Positions 1 through 8,218 of a DNA stretch of 64,000 nucleotides are shown one piece after another. Made by a program: the position numbers and the translations under genes. Where the stretch lies: the NCBI GenBank assembly GCA_037446555.1, contig JBBIIK010000020.1, positions 1 through 64,000 on the forward strand, given 5' to 3'. Position 1 is the first letter of the stretch. Each line of letters opens with the position of its first letter. Source of the DNA: JANWVO01 sp037446555. GTDB lineage: Bacteria; Acidobacteriota; Terriglobia; Bryobacterales; Bryobacteraceae. The notes beneath the pieces were generated by a model. That model ran no database searches. It saw nothing but the letters and a program-made list of their open reading frames with translations, and was not told the origin of the DNA.

Positions 1-161
1 ATGGGCTCAATCGACTTGCGCTCGCCGGGCAGCAGCAGGCCGCGGCAGTAGTCCTTCAGCGGAGTCTCTCGGTCCCGATGCCCCGCGGCCTTAGCCAAGC
101 CCTCCAAATAGGCCGCGAAGCGCGCACCTCGCGGGCTTGGCCCCGATTGGGCGGTTCGCAC
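1..161 (-). CDS. IS701-like transposase, N-terminal fragment
   Basis: Reading leftward from a GTG at 161, the frame stays open to the window edge. It gives about 53 residues that include RFAAYLEGLAKAAGH and then LKDYCRGLLLPGERKSIEP. This is the characteristic N-terminal stretch of IS701-family DDE transposases, which cut and paste the element. The catalytic DDE residues lie further left, outside the window, so whether the enzyme is intact cannot be judged. No ATG lies upstream in frame before a TAG at 171-173, so GTG is the likely start. The family call rests on recognised sequence, not a search. Confidence 0.72.
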   Translation of the reverse strand, partial: MRTAQSGPSPRGARFAAYLEGLAKAAGHRDRETPLKDYCRGLLLPGERKSIEP

Positions 162-208
162 GAAACAATTCTAGCATAATTTGTTTCATTTATGACCCAG
201 TAGTACTA
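1..208 (-). mobile_element. Right-hand end of an IS701-like insertion sequence
   Basis: The transposase fragment implies that the element ends shortly to its right, between about 162 and 208. A CTAG tetranucleotide lies at 206-209. IS701 elements duplicate a short target of the form YTAR, so this is a plausible boundary. The other end is outside the window, so neither the terminal inverted repeats nor the target duplication can be confirmed. Confidence 0.45.
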
Positions 209-540
209 GGCCCGCTCTTGCACTCTCAAGGCGTTTCTCCTTGTGTAGCCCGGGGCGGCAGGCACTTTGAGGCGCCCGAGCCGATGCGCCTGTCCATTCG
301 GAGCGGCAGTCCGGGGAACATGAGCAGGGCATCGATCCTCGCAAGAGAGTGCGCACGTTCCGGTTCCCGAGGTCATCCTCCCGCGCCAGATCCGGCGTGC
401 AATGGCCGGCGCCGGGCGGCTGTGCCGGGCAAGCAGGACAAAATCTTCGAAACAGAGTGAATGATGCGAGGTTCAGCAAGACGCCGGGTGCCGGCGCTTG
501 CGGAGGCTTGCGACAGGACTCATGCCGGTTCTTCCAACTT
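209..540. other. Gene-free stretch between the IS end and lepA
   Basis: About 330 bases lie between the presumed IS end and the lepA stop codon. The open frames here on both strands lack recognisable domains and are rich in Arg, Ser and Pro, as expected for chance frames in GC-rich DNA. No RNA gene or clear terminator was seen. Confidence 0.5.
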
Positions 541-2355
541 CTAGCCCTGCTCCCCGCTGTGCCCCACTTTCAGCACGGCCAGGAACGCCTCCTGCGGGAT
601 GTCGACGCGCCCGACGCGCTTCATCCGCTTCTTGCCCTCTTTCTGCTTCTCGAGCAGCTTTCGCTTGCGCGTGATGTCGCCGCCGTAGCACTTGGCGAGC
701 ACGTTCTTGCGCAATGCGGCGATGTTTTCGCGGGCGATGATCCTGGTGCCGATCGCCGCCTGCAGCGCCACCTCGAACTGCTGCCGCGGGATCAGCTTCC
801 GCAGCCGCTCGATGAGAGCCTTGCCGCGCTCGTAGGCGAAGTCCTTGTGCACGATGATGGAGAGGGCGTCCACCGGATCGCCCGCCACGAGCACGTCCAT
901 CTTCACCATGGGCGACTCGCGGTAGCCGGCGAGGTGGTAATCGAGCGACGCATAGCCGCGCGAAGCCGATTTCAGCCGGTCGTAGAAATCGAGCACCACC
1001 TCGTTGAGCGGCAGCTCGTAGACCAGCATCACGCGCCCGCTGCCGATGTACTCGAACTTCTTCTGCTTGCCGCGCTTTTCGTCCAGCAGCTTCAGGATCT
1101 CGCCGAGGTACTCCTCGCGCGTGATCACGGTGGCTTCGATCACCGGCTCCTCGACCTTCAGGATCTCGCTCGGGTTCGGCCACTTGGTCGGGTTGTCCAC
1201 CTCCACGACCTCGCCGTTGCCCAAATGCACCCGGTAGCGGACGCCGGGCGCGGTGGTGATCAGGTCGATCTGGAATTCGCGCTCCAGCCGCTCCTGCACA
1301 ATTTCCAGGTGCAGCAGCCCGAGGAAGCCGCAGCGGAAGCCGAAGCCGAGCGCGGCGGAACTCTCCGGCTCGAAAGTGAACGCCGAATCATTGAGCCGCA
1401 ATTTCTCGAGCGCATCGCGCAGCAATCCGTGCTCGTGGCTCTCCACCGGGTAGAGCCCGGCGAACACCATTGGCTTCATCTCCTCGAAGCCCGGCAGCGG
1501 CTCCGCGGGCGGGTTCTCGGCGTTGCAAATGGTGTCACCGACGCGGGCGTCGGAGACGGTTTTGATGTTGGCGTGGAGGAAGCCCACCTCGCCGGCGCCG
1601 AGTTCGTCGCAAGGCACGGGCTTGGGGGACTGGTAACCGAGCCCCTCCACCTCGTAGACCTTGTCCGTGCTCCAGAGCCGGATCTTCATTCCCTTGCGGA
1701 TGGTTCCGTCGACCACGCGCGCCAGAATGATGACGCCGCGGTAGGGGTCGAACCATGAGTCGAAGATCAGCGCCCGCAGCGGCGCGTCCGGGTCGCCCTT
1801 GGGCGGCCGAATGCGCTTGACGACGGCTTCGAGGATCTCATGAATGCCCGCGCCCGTCTTGGCGCTGGCCAGAATGGCGTCGCTGGCGTCCAGCCCTACG
1901 ACATGCTCGATCTGCTCCTTGATCCGCTCCGGCTCGGCCGCCGGCAGGTCGATCTTGTTGATCACCGGGATCAACTCGAGATCGTGGTGGATGGCCAGGT
2001 AAGTGTTGGCCAGCGTCTGCGCCTCCACGCCCTGGCTGGCATCGACCACCAGCAGCGCGCCCTCGCACGCCTGGAGGCTGCGGCTCACCTCGTAGGTGAA
2101 ATCGACGTGCCCGGGTGTGTCGATCAGGTTGAGCTGGTAGGTTTGCCCGTCTTCCGCCCGGTAGTTGAGGCGCACGGCGTGGGCTTTGATGGTGATGCCG
2201 CGCTCGCGCTCCAGATCCATGGAGTCCAGCACCTGGTCCATCATCTCCCGCTGGCTCAGCGCGCCGGTGGTTTCGAGCAAACGGTCGGCGAGCGTGGACT
2301 TGCCGTGGTCGATGTGCGCAATGATCGAGAAGTTCCTGATCAGTGAGGGATCCAT
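541..2355 (-). CDS. lepA: Elongation factor 4 (LepA), ribosomal back-translocase GTPase
   Basis: The 604-residue product has the normal LepA length (about 600). It starts with the G1 loop AHIDHGKS at 13-20, has the G3 motif DTPGH at 79-83 and the G4 motif NKID at 133-136, and ends with the LepA-specific C-terminal domain (ALKVGHSGEQ-like tail replaced here by AVLKVGHSGEQG). EF4 binds ribosomes and can back-translocate tRNAs, helping translation under ionic stress. It is transcribed leftward, and its start lies 41 bases from the divergent ribH start. Nothing is unusual about the protein. Confidence 0.97.
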   Translation of the reverse strand: MDPSLIRNFSIIAHIDHGKSTLADRLLETTGALSQREMMDQVLDSMDLERERGITIKAHAVRLNYRAEDGQTYQLNLIDTPGHVDFTYEVSRSLQACEGALLVVDASQGVEAQTLANTYLAIHHDLELIPVINKIDLPAAEPERIKEQIEHVVGLDASDAILASAKTGAGIHEILEAVVKRIRPPKGDPDAPLRALIFDSWFDPYRGVIILARVVDGTIRKGMKIRLWSTDKVYEVEGLGYQSPKPVPCDELGAGEVGFLHANIKTVSDARVGDTICNAENPPAEPLPGFEEMKPMVFAGLYPVESHEHGLLRDALEKLRLNDSAFTFEPESSAALGFGFRCGFLGLLHLEIVQERLEREFQIDLITTAPGVRYRVHLGNGEVVEVDNPTKWPNPSEILKVEEPVIEATVITREEYLGEILKLLDEKRGKQKKFEYIGSGRVMLVYELPLNEVVLDFYDRLKSASRGYASLDYHLAGYRESPMVKMDVLVAGDPVDALSIIVHKDFAYERGKALIERLRKLIPRQQFEVALQAAIGTRIIARENIAALRKNVLAKCYGGDITRKRKLLEKQKEGKKRMKRVGRVDIPQEAFLAVLKVGHSGEQG

Positions 2356-2396
2356 GCTGTGCTGTAATGGAAGGGAGGCTTTTCAGATTATCCCAT

Positions 2397-2876
2397 ATGG
2401 CGCACAAGGTCTTTGAGGGACAACTGGATGCGCGGGGGTTGCGGTTCGCGCTCCTGGTCAGCCGGTTCAACAGCTTCGTCACCGAGCGGCTCCTCGCGGG
2501 CGCCCTTGACGCCTTGCAGCGCTCCGGCGCGGCGGAGGCGGAGATCGAGATTGTACGCGTGCCGGGCTCGTGGGAGATGCCGGCGGCGGCGGTGGTGCTC
2601 GCCCGGCAGCAGCGTTTCGACGCCATCATCTGCCTCGGCGCGGTGATCCGCGGCGAGACGCCCCACTTCGACTACATCGCGGCGGAAGCGGCCAAGGGGC
2701 TGGCGCAGGTTTCCATGGAAACCGGCGTCCCGGTCGCCTTCGGCGTGCTCACCACGAACACGCTGGAACAGGCGATCGACCGCGCGGGCGCCAAGGGCGG
2801 CAACAAGGGCTTCGAAGCTGCCATGACCGCCGTCGAGATGGCCAACCTTCTGCGCAAGCTCCGCCAGACGTCCTGA
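2397..2876 (+). CDS. ribH: 6,7-dimethyl-8-ribityllumazine synthase
   Basis: This cytosolic enzyme joins 5-amino-6-ribitylaminouracil and 3,4-dihydroxy-2-butanone 4-phosphate in the penultimate step of riboflavin synthesis. The 159-residue product shows the substrate motifs SRFN (22-25), GSWEMP (57-62) and GAVIRGETPHFDY (81-93), with the catalytic His at 90. The ATG at 2397 gives the usual N-terminus. In-frame starts at 2343 and 2367 would add about 10-18 residues, would overlap or abut lepA, and lack a better ribosome site. A purine-rich AAGGGAGG sits 19 bases upstream of the chosen start, which is unusually far. nusB follows 3 bases after the stop, a common ribH-nusB pairing. Confidence 0.96.
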   Translation: MAHKVFEGQLDARGLRFALLVSRFNSFVTERLLAGALDALQRSGAAEAEIEIVRVPGSWEMPAAAVVLARQQRFDAIICLGAVIRGETPHFDYIAAEAAKGLAQVSMETGVPVAFGVLTTNTLEQAIDRAGAKGGNKGFEAAMTAVEMANLLRKLRQTS

Positions 2877-2879
2877 CCG

Positions 2880-3344
2880 ATGCCCGCCCGCCGCAAATCG
2901 AGGCAGCGAGCCCTGCAGGTTCTTTACATGAGCGACCTGACGGGCATGCCCGTGGAAGAAGCACTGCGGATATTCCTCGAGCATCTCTGCTTTGCCGAGA
3001 GGGAGGAGGAGTCGGGCGCGGACTCGACGCTACCGGCTGAACTGGACGCCTTTCTGGAAACGCTCGCCTGCGGGACGGCTGCCTGCATTGCCGACCTGGA
3101 CGCGCTGATCGCACAACACGCCGAGCATTGGCGGCTGGAGCGCATGCCGCGCGTAGACCGCTCGATCCTGCGCTTGGCTGTCTTTGAGATGCGCGACTTG
3201 GGCACCCCGCCGCCGGTCGTGATCGACGAGGCCCTGGAGCTGGCGCGCCGGTACACGGGAGAGGAGGCGATCCCGTTCCTGAACGGCGTGCTGGACTCCA
3301 TCCGCAAGACGCTGTTCCCGGAAGCGGCCGCGCAGTCCGGCTGA
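2880..3344 (+). CDS. nusB: Transcription antitermination factor NusB
   Basis: The 154-residue all-helical protein has the NusB hallmarks: an N-terminal RRKSRQRALQVLY segment and the C-terminal half with PRVDRSILRLAVFEM, VVIDEALELARRYT and PFLNGVLDSI. NusB pairs with S10 (NusE) on boxA RNA to prevent premature termination in rRNA operons. The gene starts three bases after the ribH stop and is surely cotranscribed with it. Confidence 0.95.
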   Translation: MPARRKSRQRALQVLYMSDLTGMPVEEALRIFLEHLCFAEREEESGADSTLPAELDAFLETLACGTAACIADLDALIAQHAEHWRLERMPRVDRSILRLAVFEMRDLGTPPPVVIDEALELARRYTGEEAIPFLNGVLDSIRKTLFPEAAAQSG

Positions 3345-3353
3345 ACCGCGGGC

Positions 3354-3956
3354 CTATTTCTTCGGAAAATCCGGGCGCGCCTTCAATTCCGCGATCTGCG
3401 CCACATGACGTTCCGTGTGTCCCGCCAGGAAAATGTGCCATTGTAGAGCATCCAGATCCCCGATGGGAGAGGGCGCGAAGTGAGACCGCAGATCCTGTTG
3501 GGTTTCGCGAACGAAGGCGATGTTGCGGTCGCGCAGGTTGCGGAACTCATTCGTCAGTTCCTGGATGGAGCGGAAGCGCCCCTTCGGGGTGAGCGCCTCG
3601 GGTGCCTGCGCCTTCTGGCTGCGGTTGGTGACGCCGGCAAGGATTTTCGCATCCATCTCGCGGGGCTTGGGTTGCTTCTTCGAGGGATCAGCAGGAGACT
3701 CGAGCGCCTTGCGAGCCATGGACGCCAGGAACTCCTCACTGGCGGCGATGTGCTCCGCCACCTCCATGACGGACCACGTCTTCGCGTCGGGCTTCCACTT
3801 CAGCTGCGCCTCGCTGAGTCCGCTAACGGCGTCCAGGAAGAGCTTGCGCGAGCCGTGGAGGGCGCTGAGGGCGAAGTCCCGCTCGCCCTGGCTGAGTGTC
3901 TGGGCCTGGCAAGCGGAGAGCAGCAGGGGGCAGCAGAGAAGAAGAGCGATCCTCAT
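3354..3956 (-). CDS. DinB-superfamily lipoprotein
   Basis: The 200-residue product starts with a lipoprotein signal: a hydrophobic run and the lipobox LSAC with Cys16. The mature part is a DinB-like four-helix bundle: SGLSEAQLKWKP, TWSVMEVAEHI near the first metal-binding His, and HIFLAGHTERHVAQI near the end, which supplies further His residues. DinB proteins are metal-binding, often thiol-transferase-like, and usually cytosolic; an exported form is typical of Acidobacteria. The start is placed at the ATG at 3956 because it leaves a compact signal peptide; an upstream ATG at 3974 would add six residues. The substrate is unknown. Confidence 0.8.
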   Translation of the reverse strand: MRIALLLCCPLLLSACQAQTLSQGERDFALSALHGSRKLFLDAVSGLSEAQLKWKPDAKTWSVMEVAEHIAASEEFLASMARKALESPADPSKKQPKPREMDAKILAGVTNRSQKAQAPEALTPKGRFRSIQELTNEFRNLRDRNIAFVRETQQDLRSHFAPSPIGDLDALQWHIFLAGHTERHVAQIAELKARPDFPKK

Positions 3957-3995
3957 ACCCTCTGACAATACCACCCGGCGCGAGCCCGCGCGGCT

Positions 3996-4478
3996 TCAGC
4001 GGGCTTCCCGGTAGCGGCGCAACAGCTCTTCGGCGGCGGATTCGGTGAAGGGTCCGGCGTGCTGCCAAAGGATTCTGCCCCCTGCATCGAGCAGGGTGAC
4101 GTAGGGCAGCTTGTCGTTACGCACGTTGAGCGCCTCGCGCAGTTGCTTTTCGCCGCGCGTGATGCACAGAAAGCGGTCGTGGAACGGCTTGGGTGAGGCG
4201 CGGCGCATGCCGGAGCGGATCATCGGGCGGATCAGGCGCGGAGCGGCTTCAATGACTGCGGCGCTATAGACATTGACCTGATCCCGGGCCAGCGGCGCCG
4301 CCCACTTGTCCACCATCTCCCCCGCCTCCCGAGTGAAGCTCCACACCACCACCGACGGCTGCCCGAGCAGCGCGTCGGGCAGCAACGCCTTCCGGCCCGT
4401 GAGGGACTCGCCTTCCACCTTCGGAATCGGATTGCCTAGCAAAGGGACCGACAATAAACACACTGCAAACCACTTCAC
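3996..4478 (-). CDS. Exported ATP10-like protein
   Basis: The 160-residue product begins at a GTG (4478), with a short signal peptide (VKWFAVCLLSVPLLGNPIP). A domain then follows resembling bacterial relatives of the mitochondrial assembly factor Atp10: GESLTGRKALLPDALLGQ, VVVWSFTREAGEMVDKW and, near the C-terminus, LPYVTLLDAGGRILWQHAG. The fold is thioredoxin-like but no CxxC is present, so it is unlikely to be a redox enzyme. In yeast, Atp10 acts in F0 assembly; the bacterial role is not established. The longer frame reaching 4667 would run through the end of the upstream gene and is rejected. Confidence 0.6.
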   Translation of the reverse strand: MKWFAVCLLSVPLLGNPIPKVEGESLTGRKALLPDALLGQPSVVVWSFTREAGEMVDKWAAPLARDQVNVYSAAVIEAAPRLIRPMIRSGMRRASPKPFHDRFLCITRGEKQLREALNVRNDKLPYVTLLDAGGRILWQHAGPFTESAAEELLRRYREAR

Positions 4479-4548
4479 ACTCTTACGGATGAGGCCGCGG
4501 GCGCCACGGGTGCAACAGAGTGCCTTCGCAGCCTCGCTCTGCCCCGCG

Positions 4549-5829
4549 TCATGGGCGTCCGGCGAGCATCTCTCGCAAGAGGCGCGCCACCATTGCCACC
4601 TGCCTTGCGCCGTCGAAGGTCTCGAGGAACCATTCGGAAGGCCGCGACGGAGGCGGCGGCGACTCAAGCCACGGCAGCAGCCGCGCCGCCACCTGCTGGT
4701 CTGGCTCTCCCGGGGCGAACAGAAGAACCGGAACGCCGGCTCGTTCGAGCACGTGGCGCGTCGGCGAACCCACGGGCGACCACGCGGCCACCGGCAGACC
4801 GCTGCGGACGTAGTCGAACAACTTGGCGGGCACCTGGACGGAGCCGGCCCCGCCGGTCAGGTCCAGCAGCACGAGGATCGACGCCGCCGACATGGCCTCC
4901 TCCAGCTCTTCCCGCGGCCTCTGGCCCGGACGGATCTCGAGGAGCCCCGCCGCCTGGAGCCGCGTCACGTCCGCCGCGCAACGGGCGAAGGTATCCGGCT
5001 CGTGTGGCCCCACGAACTGGATGCGCCAGTCCTGCGAGGAAACCGTCCCTTGTTCCAGCAGCACCGCCATCGCCCGCAGCAGCGAGTCCGGCCGTCGCGG
5101 GCCATACAGCGAGCCGGCGTGAACAATCCGGCGCGGCGCCGTGGCTGGAGCGGGTGCCGGAGCGGGCTGCTGAGGATCAAAGCCGTTCCAGAGAACGTGA
5201 AACTTCGACTCCCAGCGTGGATAGCGCGCCCGCAGCCGGTTCGCGATCGCGTCATTGGTGACCAGAACGGCCGAAGCCGCGCGCAAGAAGGCCGCTTCCA
5301 GCGCTTCGTCGTAAAGACGGGCCCACCGCCGGGCGCGGAAGGGGCTGCCTGCCAGCGGGTCGCGGAAGTCGGCAATCCAGGGCACGCCGGTGCGCAGATG
5401 AAAAAACAGCCCGGCCAGGTGCGCGGCCAGCGGCGGAAAACTGGAAATCACCGCCTGCGCCGGTTCGGCGCGGTGCGCCTGCAGGGCATGGCCCAGCGCC
5501 GCCGGCAGCCAGGGCAGCTGCTCGTTGTACGGAACGATCCCCTGCAACGCGCGCGTCAGCGGCAGAACCGCGCGCCAGCCGCCCCGGGCATCCTCGGGGC
5601 TCAGGAAGTGCGTCGAGCCTGAGGAAGAGGCGCCCGGCACGGCGAAGGCTGCGATCCGGCAGCGGAATCCGTGCTCCGGCAAGTAGCGCGCCAGCCGCCC
5701 CGGGCGAGCCGCTCCGGACGCGGTGGAGGGAGGGAAATGAAATGCGAAGAACTGCACCAGCGGGAGGTCCGGCTCCCCGAAAGGTCTGCTCAACGTTCGC
5801 CTCCCTTCGTCTCCGCTTGCCTTGCGCAC
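4549..5829 (-). CDS. GT4-type glycosyltransferase
   Basis: The 426-residue protein has the two-Rossmann GT-B layout. The N-terminal half contains VISSFPPLAAHLAGL and PWIADFRDPLAGSPF. The C-terminal half has the sugar-nucleotide-binding stretch HAGSLYGPRRPDSLL, FVGPHEPD, VLLDLTGGAGSVQVPAKLFDYVR-type residues (the E-x7-E region is partly degenerate) and PVAAWSPVGSP. Such enzymes transfer sugars from nucleotide donors to lipid carriers or nascent glycans. It lies 34 bases downstream of the mannose-1-phosphate guanylyltransferase on the same strand, so a GDP-mannose donor is plausible but unproven. The start is uncertain by about 25 residues. Confidence 0.78.
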   Translation of the reverse strand: MRKASGDEGRRTLSRPFGEPDLPLVQFFAFHFPPSTASGAARPGRLARYLPEHGFRCRIAAFAVPGASSSGSTHFLSPEDARGGWRAVLPLTRALQGIVPYNEQLPWLPAALGHALQAHRAEPAQAVISSFPPLAAHLAGLFFHLRTGVPWIADFRDPLAGSPFRARRWARLYDEALEAAFLRAASAVLVTNDAIANRLRARYPRWESKFHVLWNGFDPQQPAPAPAPATAPRRIVHAGSLYGPRRPDSLLRAMAVLLEQGTVSSQDWRIQFVGPHEPDTFARCAADVTRLQAAGLLEIRPGQRPREELEEAMSAASILVLLDLTGGAGSVQVPAKLFDYVRSGLPVAAWSPVGSPTRHVLERAGVPVLLFAPGEPDQQVAARLLPWLESPPPPSRPSEWFLETFDGARQVAMVARLLREMLAGRP

Positions 5830-5863
5830 CCGGCTACGCGCCTCCAGTTCCAGCGAAGTCCGG

Positions 5864-6955
5864 CTAGAGCAAATTCGCCAGCCCGCGCGCCTCCAGAGCC
5901 TTCACGATCTCCCCGATCCGCTGCGCTTCGGACAGCCGCGCCACCAGCAGGGCATCGGGCGTGTCCACAATGGCCAGATCCTCCACGCCGAGCAGCGCCA
6001 CCAGCTTGCCGGGGGCGTCGGTGTAGTTGCGGCGCGAATCCAGCGCCAGCAGTTCTCCACGGGAGACGTTCCCGTTCGCGTCTTTCGCGAGCAACTCGTA
6101 AACGGCCAGGAAGCTGCCCAGATCGCTCCATCCGATGTCGCCCGCAGCAAAGCCGGCAAAGCCGGGCGTCTTTTCGAGCACGGCGTAGTCGACGCTGATG
6201 TTATCGCACTGCGGAAAAAGTTCCGCCAGACGCCTCGGGAATGCGCGATGGCCGAACGGGGGCAGAGCGGAAATCTTCTCCGATGTCGAGCACAGGCACT
6301 CCCGCAGTCTTTCCAGATACAGTTGCGCGGGCCAGAAAAAGATGCCGGCATTCCACAGGAAATTTCCTGATTTTACGTAGCGTTTTGCCGTTTTGAGATC
6401 CGGTTTTTCGCGGAAACGCAGCACCGGCGCCGGTTTCAGCGATCCCGGCTTCAGGCTGCCTGCCGGAAATTCGATGTAGCCGTAGCCTGTTTCCGGCCAC
6501 CGCGGCTCGATGCCGAGCAGCACCATGCGGCCCCAGGCGGCTTCCTTCCATGCGGCCCTGGCCAGGCGCTGGAACGCCGCCGGGCGGCCGATGTGGTGGT
6601 CGGCGGGAAAGACGCCCATGACGGCGCGCGGGTCCGAGTCGAGCATGATCTTCGCCGCGAGCCCGATGGCCGGCGCGGTGTTGCGCCCTTCCGGCTCGGC
6701 GAGGATCTGGTTCGGAGGCACCTCCGGCAGCAGCCGGACGATGGCATTGCGGAGCGGCGCGGAGGTCAGCACCCAGACGTTCTGCGCTTCGACCAGCGGC
6801 GCGAGCCGGTCCAGAGTGAGGCGGATCAGCGGCCCCTGCCCGGTCAGGTCGAGGACCTGCTTGGCACAGGCCTTGCGGCTGCGCGGCCAGAAGCGCGTGC
6901 CGCGCCCGCCGGCGAGGATCAGCGCATGGCGATGTTTGGATGCAGTGGAGGCCAT
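5864..6955 (-). CDS. manC: Mannose-1-phosphate guanylyltransferase
   Basis: The enzyme makes GDP-mannose from GTP and mannose 1-phosphate in the cytosol. The 363-residue product has the nucleotidyltransferase signature ALILAGGRGTRFWPRSR at 11-27, then EPEGRNTAPAIGLAA, VMGVFPADHHI, GYGYIEF, a KP-containing FREKPDL segment, NAGIFFW, and the metal-site DIGWSDLGSF near the end. It is the short, guanylyltransferase-only form (about 360 residues) with no phosphomannose isomerase domain. It heads a leftward group with the GT4 gene. The 3' neighbour on the right is the duplicated hemQ tail. Confidence 0.93.
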   Translation of the reverse strand: MASTASKHRHALILAGGRGTRFWPRSRKACAKQVLDLTGQGPLIRLTLDRLAPLVEAQNVWVLTSAPLRNAIVRLLPEVPPNQILAEPEGRNTAPAIGLAAKIMLDSDPRAVMGVFPADHHIGRPAAFQRLARAAWKEAAWGRMVLLGIEPRWPETGYGYIEFPAGSLKPGSLKPAPVLRFREKPDLKTAKRYVKSGNFLWNAGIFFWPAQLYLERLRECLCSTSEKISALPPFGHRAFPRRLAELFPQCDNISVDYAVLEKTPGFAGFAAGDIGWSDLGSFLAVYELLAKDANGNVSRGELLALDSRRNYTDAPGKLVALLGVEDLAIVDTPDALLVARLSEAQRIGEIVKALEARGLANLL

Positions 6956-6982
6956 CTCCCTGAAGGATACCCTGCGAAGGGG

Positions 6983-7154
6983 CTACGTCCGAAGATGCGT
7001 CGTCGAGCCGCGGACGTCGCCCCGCATCAGGGCGTCCATCTTTTCGCTGGGTGCGCGCAGGCCAACAAAGAACGGGCCGAACAGGGCGAAGGCGGCGCGG
7101 ACCTCGTCAAAACGCATTTCTTGGGCCAGCCGCTTCACTTCGAGTGGATCGTGG
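6983..7154 (-). pseudogene. Truncated duplicate of the hemQ 3' end
   Basis: The leftward reading frame encodes EMRFDEVRAAFALFGPFFVG, then LRAPSEKMDALMRGDVRGS, and ends in a novel tail and a TAG at 6983-6985. This matches the last 50 or so residues of the HemQ protein encoded at 10201-11037. At DNA level, 7003-7082 differs from 10209-10288 at only one position that I could see (7024), while 7083-7154 diverges further but keeps the protein reading. No start codon or N-terminal part of the gene is present, so it cannot be functional as HemQ. It lies just downstream of the 335-residue orphan gene. Confidence 0.88.
7003..7154 (+). repeat. Direct repeat copy A (hemQ 3' end)
   Basis: This is one of two directly oriented copies of the hemQ 3' coding end. 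It pairs with 10209-10360 at a constant offset of 3206 bases. The first 80 bases are almost identical, including a run of about 58 identical bases from 7025 to 7082. Similarity begins abruptly at 7003, within the codons for the last Gly-Ser of HemQ. Confidence 0.9.
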
Positions 7155-7199
7155 GGAAGCGGCAGATTCAGCGTACCGGATTCCGGCGCGGCAGAGCGC

Positions 7200-8207
7200 T
7201 CATTGAATCTTGATCGGAGGCGCTTTCAACGGCACCTTATCCAGGCGGTCGTGCCAGCCGTAGCGGAGCCGCGGCTTGCCAGCCTCGTCCAGAACTGGCC
7301 GGCCTTCTTCGTCGAGTTCCGCGTTTCGCAGTGTGTGCAAATTCAAGGTGCATCCATCGTGCATGCCGTTCACGTCCCGGCACAGAAGGCTCCAGCTCAA
7401 CGTCGTCGAGGACTGTTTGAGCAGGCTGATCAAGGCCTCCCGGCCCGTCACGCCCTCCGCGCCCCACGAGAACATGTAAGGCTCAAGCTCTTGCTCGCTG
7501 AGAAGGATCGTCGCATGCTTCGGAGGAACCAGCCCCCCGGCGGCAAACAAGGAGTCCATGCCTGGTCCGAATGGCCTGATCTCAGGACCTGCAGAAGCTC
7601 TGACGGCCTCGCACAACGCCTTGAAATGGTGCGACGCCATGCGGCGCTTCCGCTCGACCCGGACAGGGGCGTCCAACGGCGACCGCGCCTCGACGACACG
7701 CCCATCCTCCATGCGAAGAGCTACCGGAACGATGTGCAGGCCCCATTCAGAGGACACGGCGTCGAATCGCATCAGATCCTGGCCATCTCGATTGTACAAG
7801 TCCAGAATCTGCTTCAGGTGGGTCAATTGGGATGTTGCAGGGGCCTTCGGCAGGAGAGATTCCGGTACGACGAGCCGGATGTCCCTGTTCAAGGCATAGA
7901 ACTTGACCGGGTAGCTTCTGCCCGCCCGGTTCGCGGCGCCGCGAGGCAGGATGGTCTCTTCCACCGTGACCGGCGCTCCGTACTTTGCCTCCAACAAGAT
8001 TCGCAAGGACCGCATCGGCCTGGGTTCTTCGATCACGGCGCCAGGCTGCCAGGTCCGGATTCCGCCAGTGTCCTGCTGCCAGGCTCGGGCTGCCTCCGGC
8101 AAGGCTGCCAGCAGAATAAAGCCGATGAAACAGGCGCGTATGTGACCTCTCGCTGTTCCGACCGGCATTTCTGACGTCCCCACGTGTTTTGCTCGTCGTT
8201 CCTTCAT
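7200..8207 (-). CDS. Exported protein of unknown function
   Basis: The 335-residue product has a basic N-terminus, a hydrophobic segment (CFIGFILLAALPEAARA) and a likely signal-peptidase site near residue 42. The mature part contains a region like FYALNRDIRLVVPESLLPKA, QLTHLKQILDLYNRDGQ and ILLSEQELEPYMFSW, with no motif I can assign. A good ribosome site (AAGGGG, seven bases upstream) supports the ATG at 8207. It is the largest gene in the 3.2-kb segment between the two hemQ tails, and its stop lies 45 bases from copy A. Two cysteines in a loop (SLLCRDVNGMHDGCTL) could form a disulphide. Confidence 0.6.
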   Translation of the reverse strand: MKERRAKHVGTSEMPVGTARGHIRACFIGFILLAALPEAARAWQQDTGGIRTWQPGAVIEEPRPMRSLRILLEAKYGAPVTVEETILPRGAANRAGRSYPVKFYALNRDIRLVVPESLLPKAPATSQLTHLKQILDLYNRDGQDLMRFDAVSSEWGLHIVPVALRMEDGRVVEARSPLDAPVRVERKRRMASHHFKALCEAVRASAGPEIRPFGPGMDSLFAAGGLVPPKHATILLSEQELEPYMFSWGAEGVTGREALISLLKQSSTTLSWSLLCRDVNGMHDGCTLNLHTLRNAELDEEGRPVLDEAGKPRLRYGWHDRLDKVPLKAPPIKIQ

Positions 8208-8218
8208 TTTCGTACCCC

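Noticed and set aside
349..1758. Rightward frame of 469 codons
   Set aside because: Antisense to lepA; the His/Leu/Val-rich composition matches a reverse-complement shadow.
3996..4667. The 223-codon frame for the ATP10-like gene
   Set aside because: Its first 63 codons overlap the GT4 gene's end and have no signal-peptide character; the GTG at 4478 opens directly on a signal peptide.
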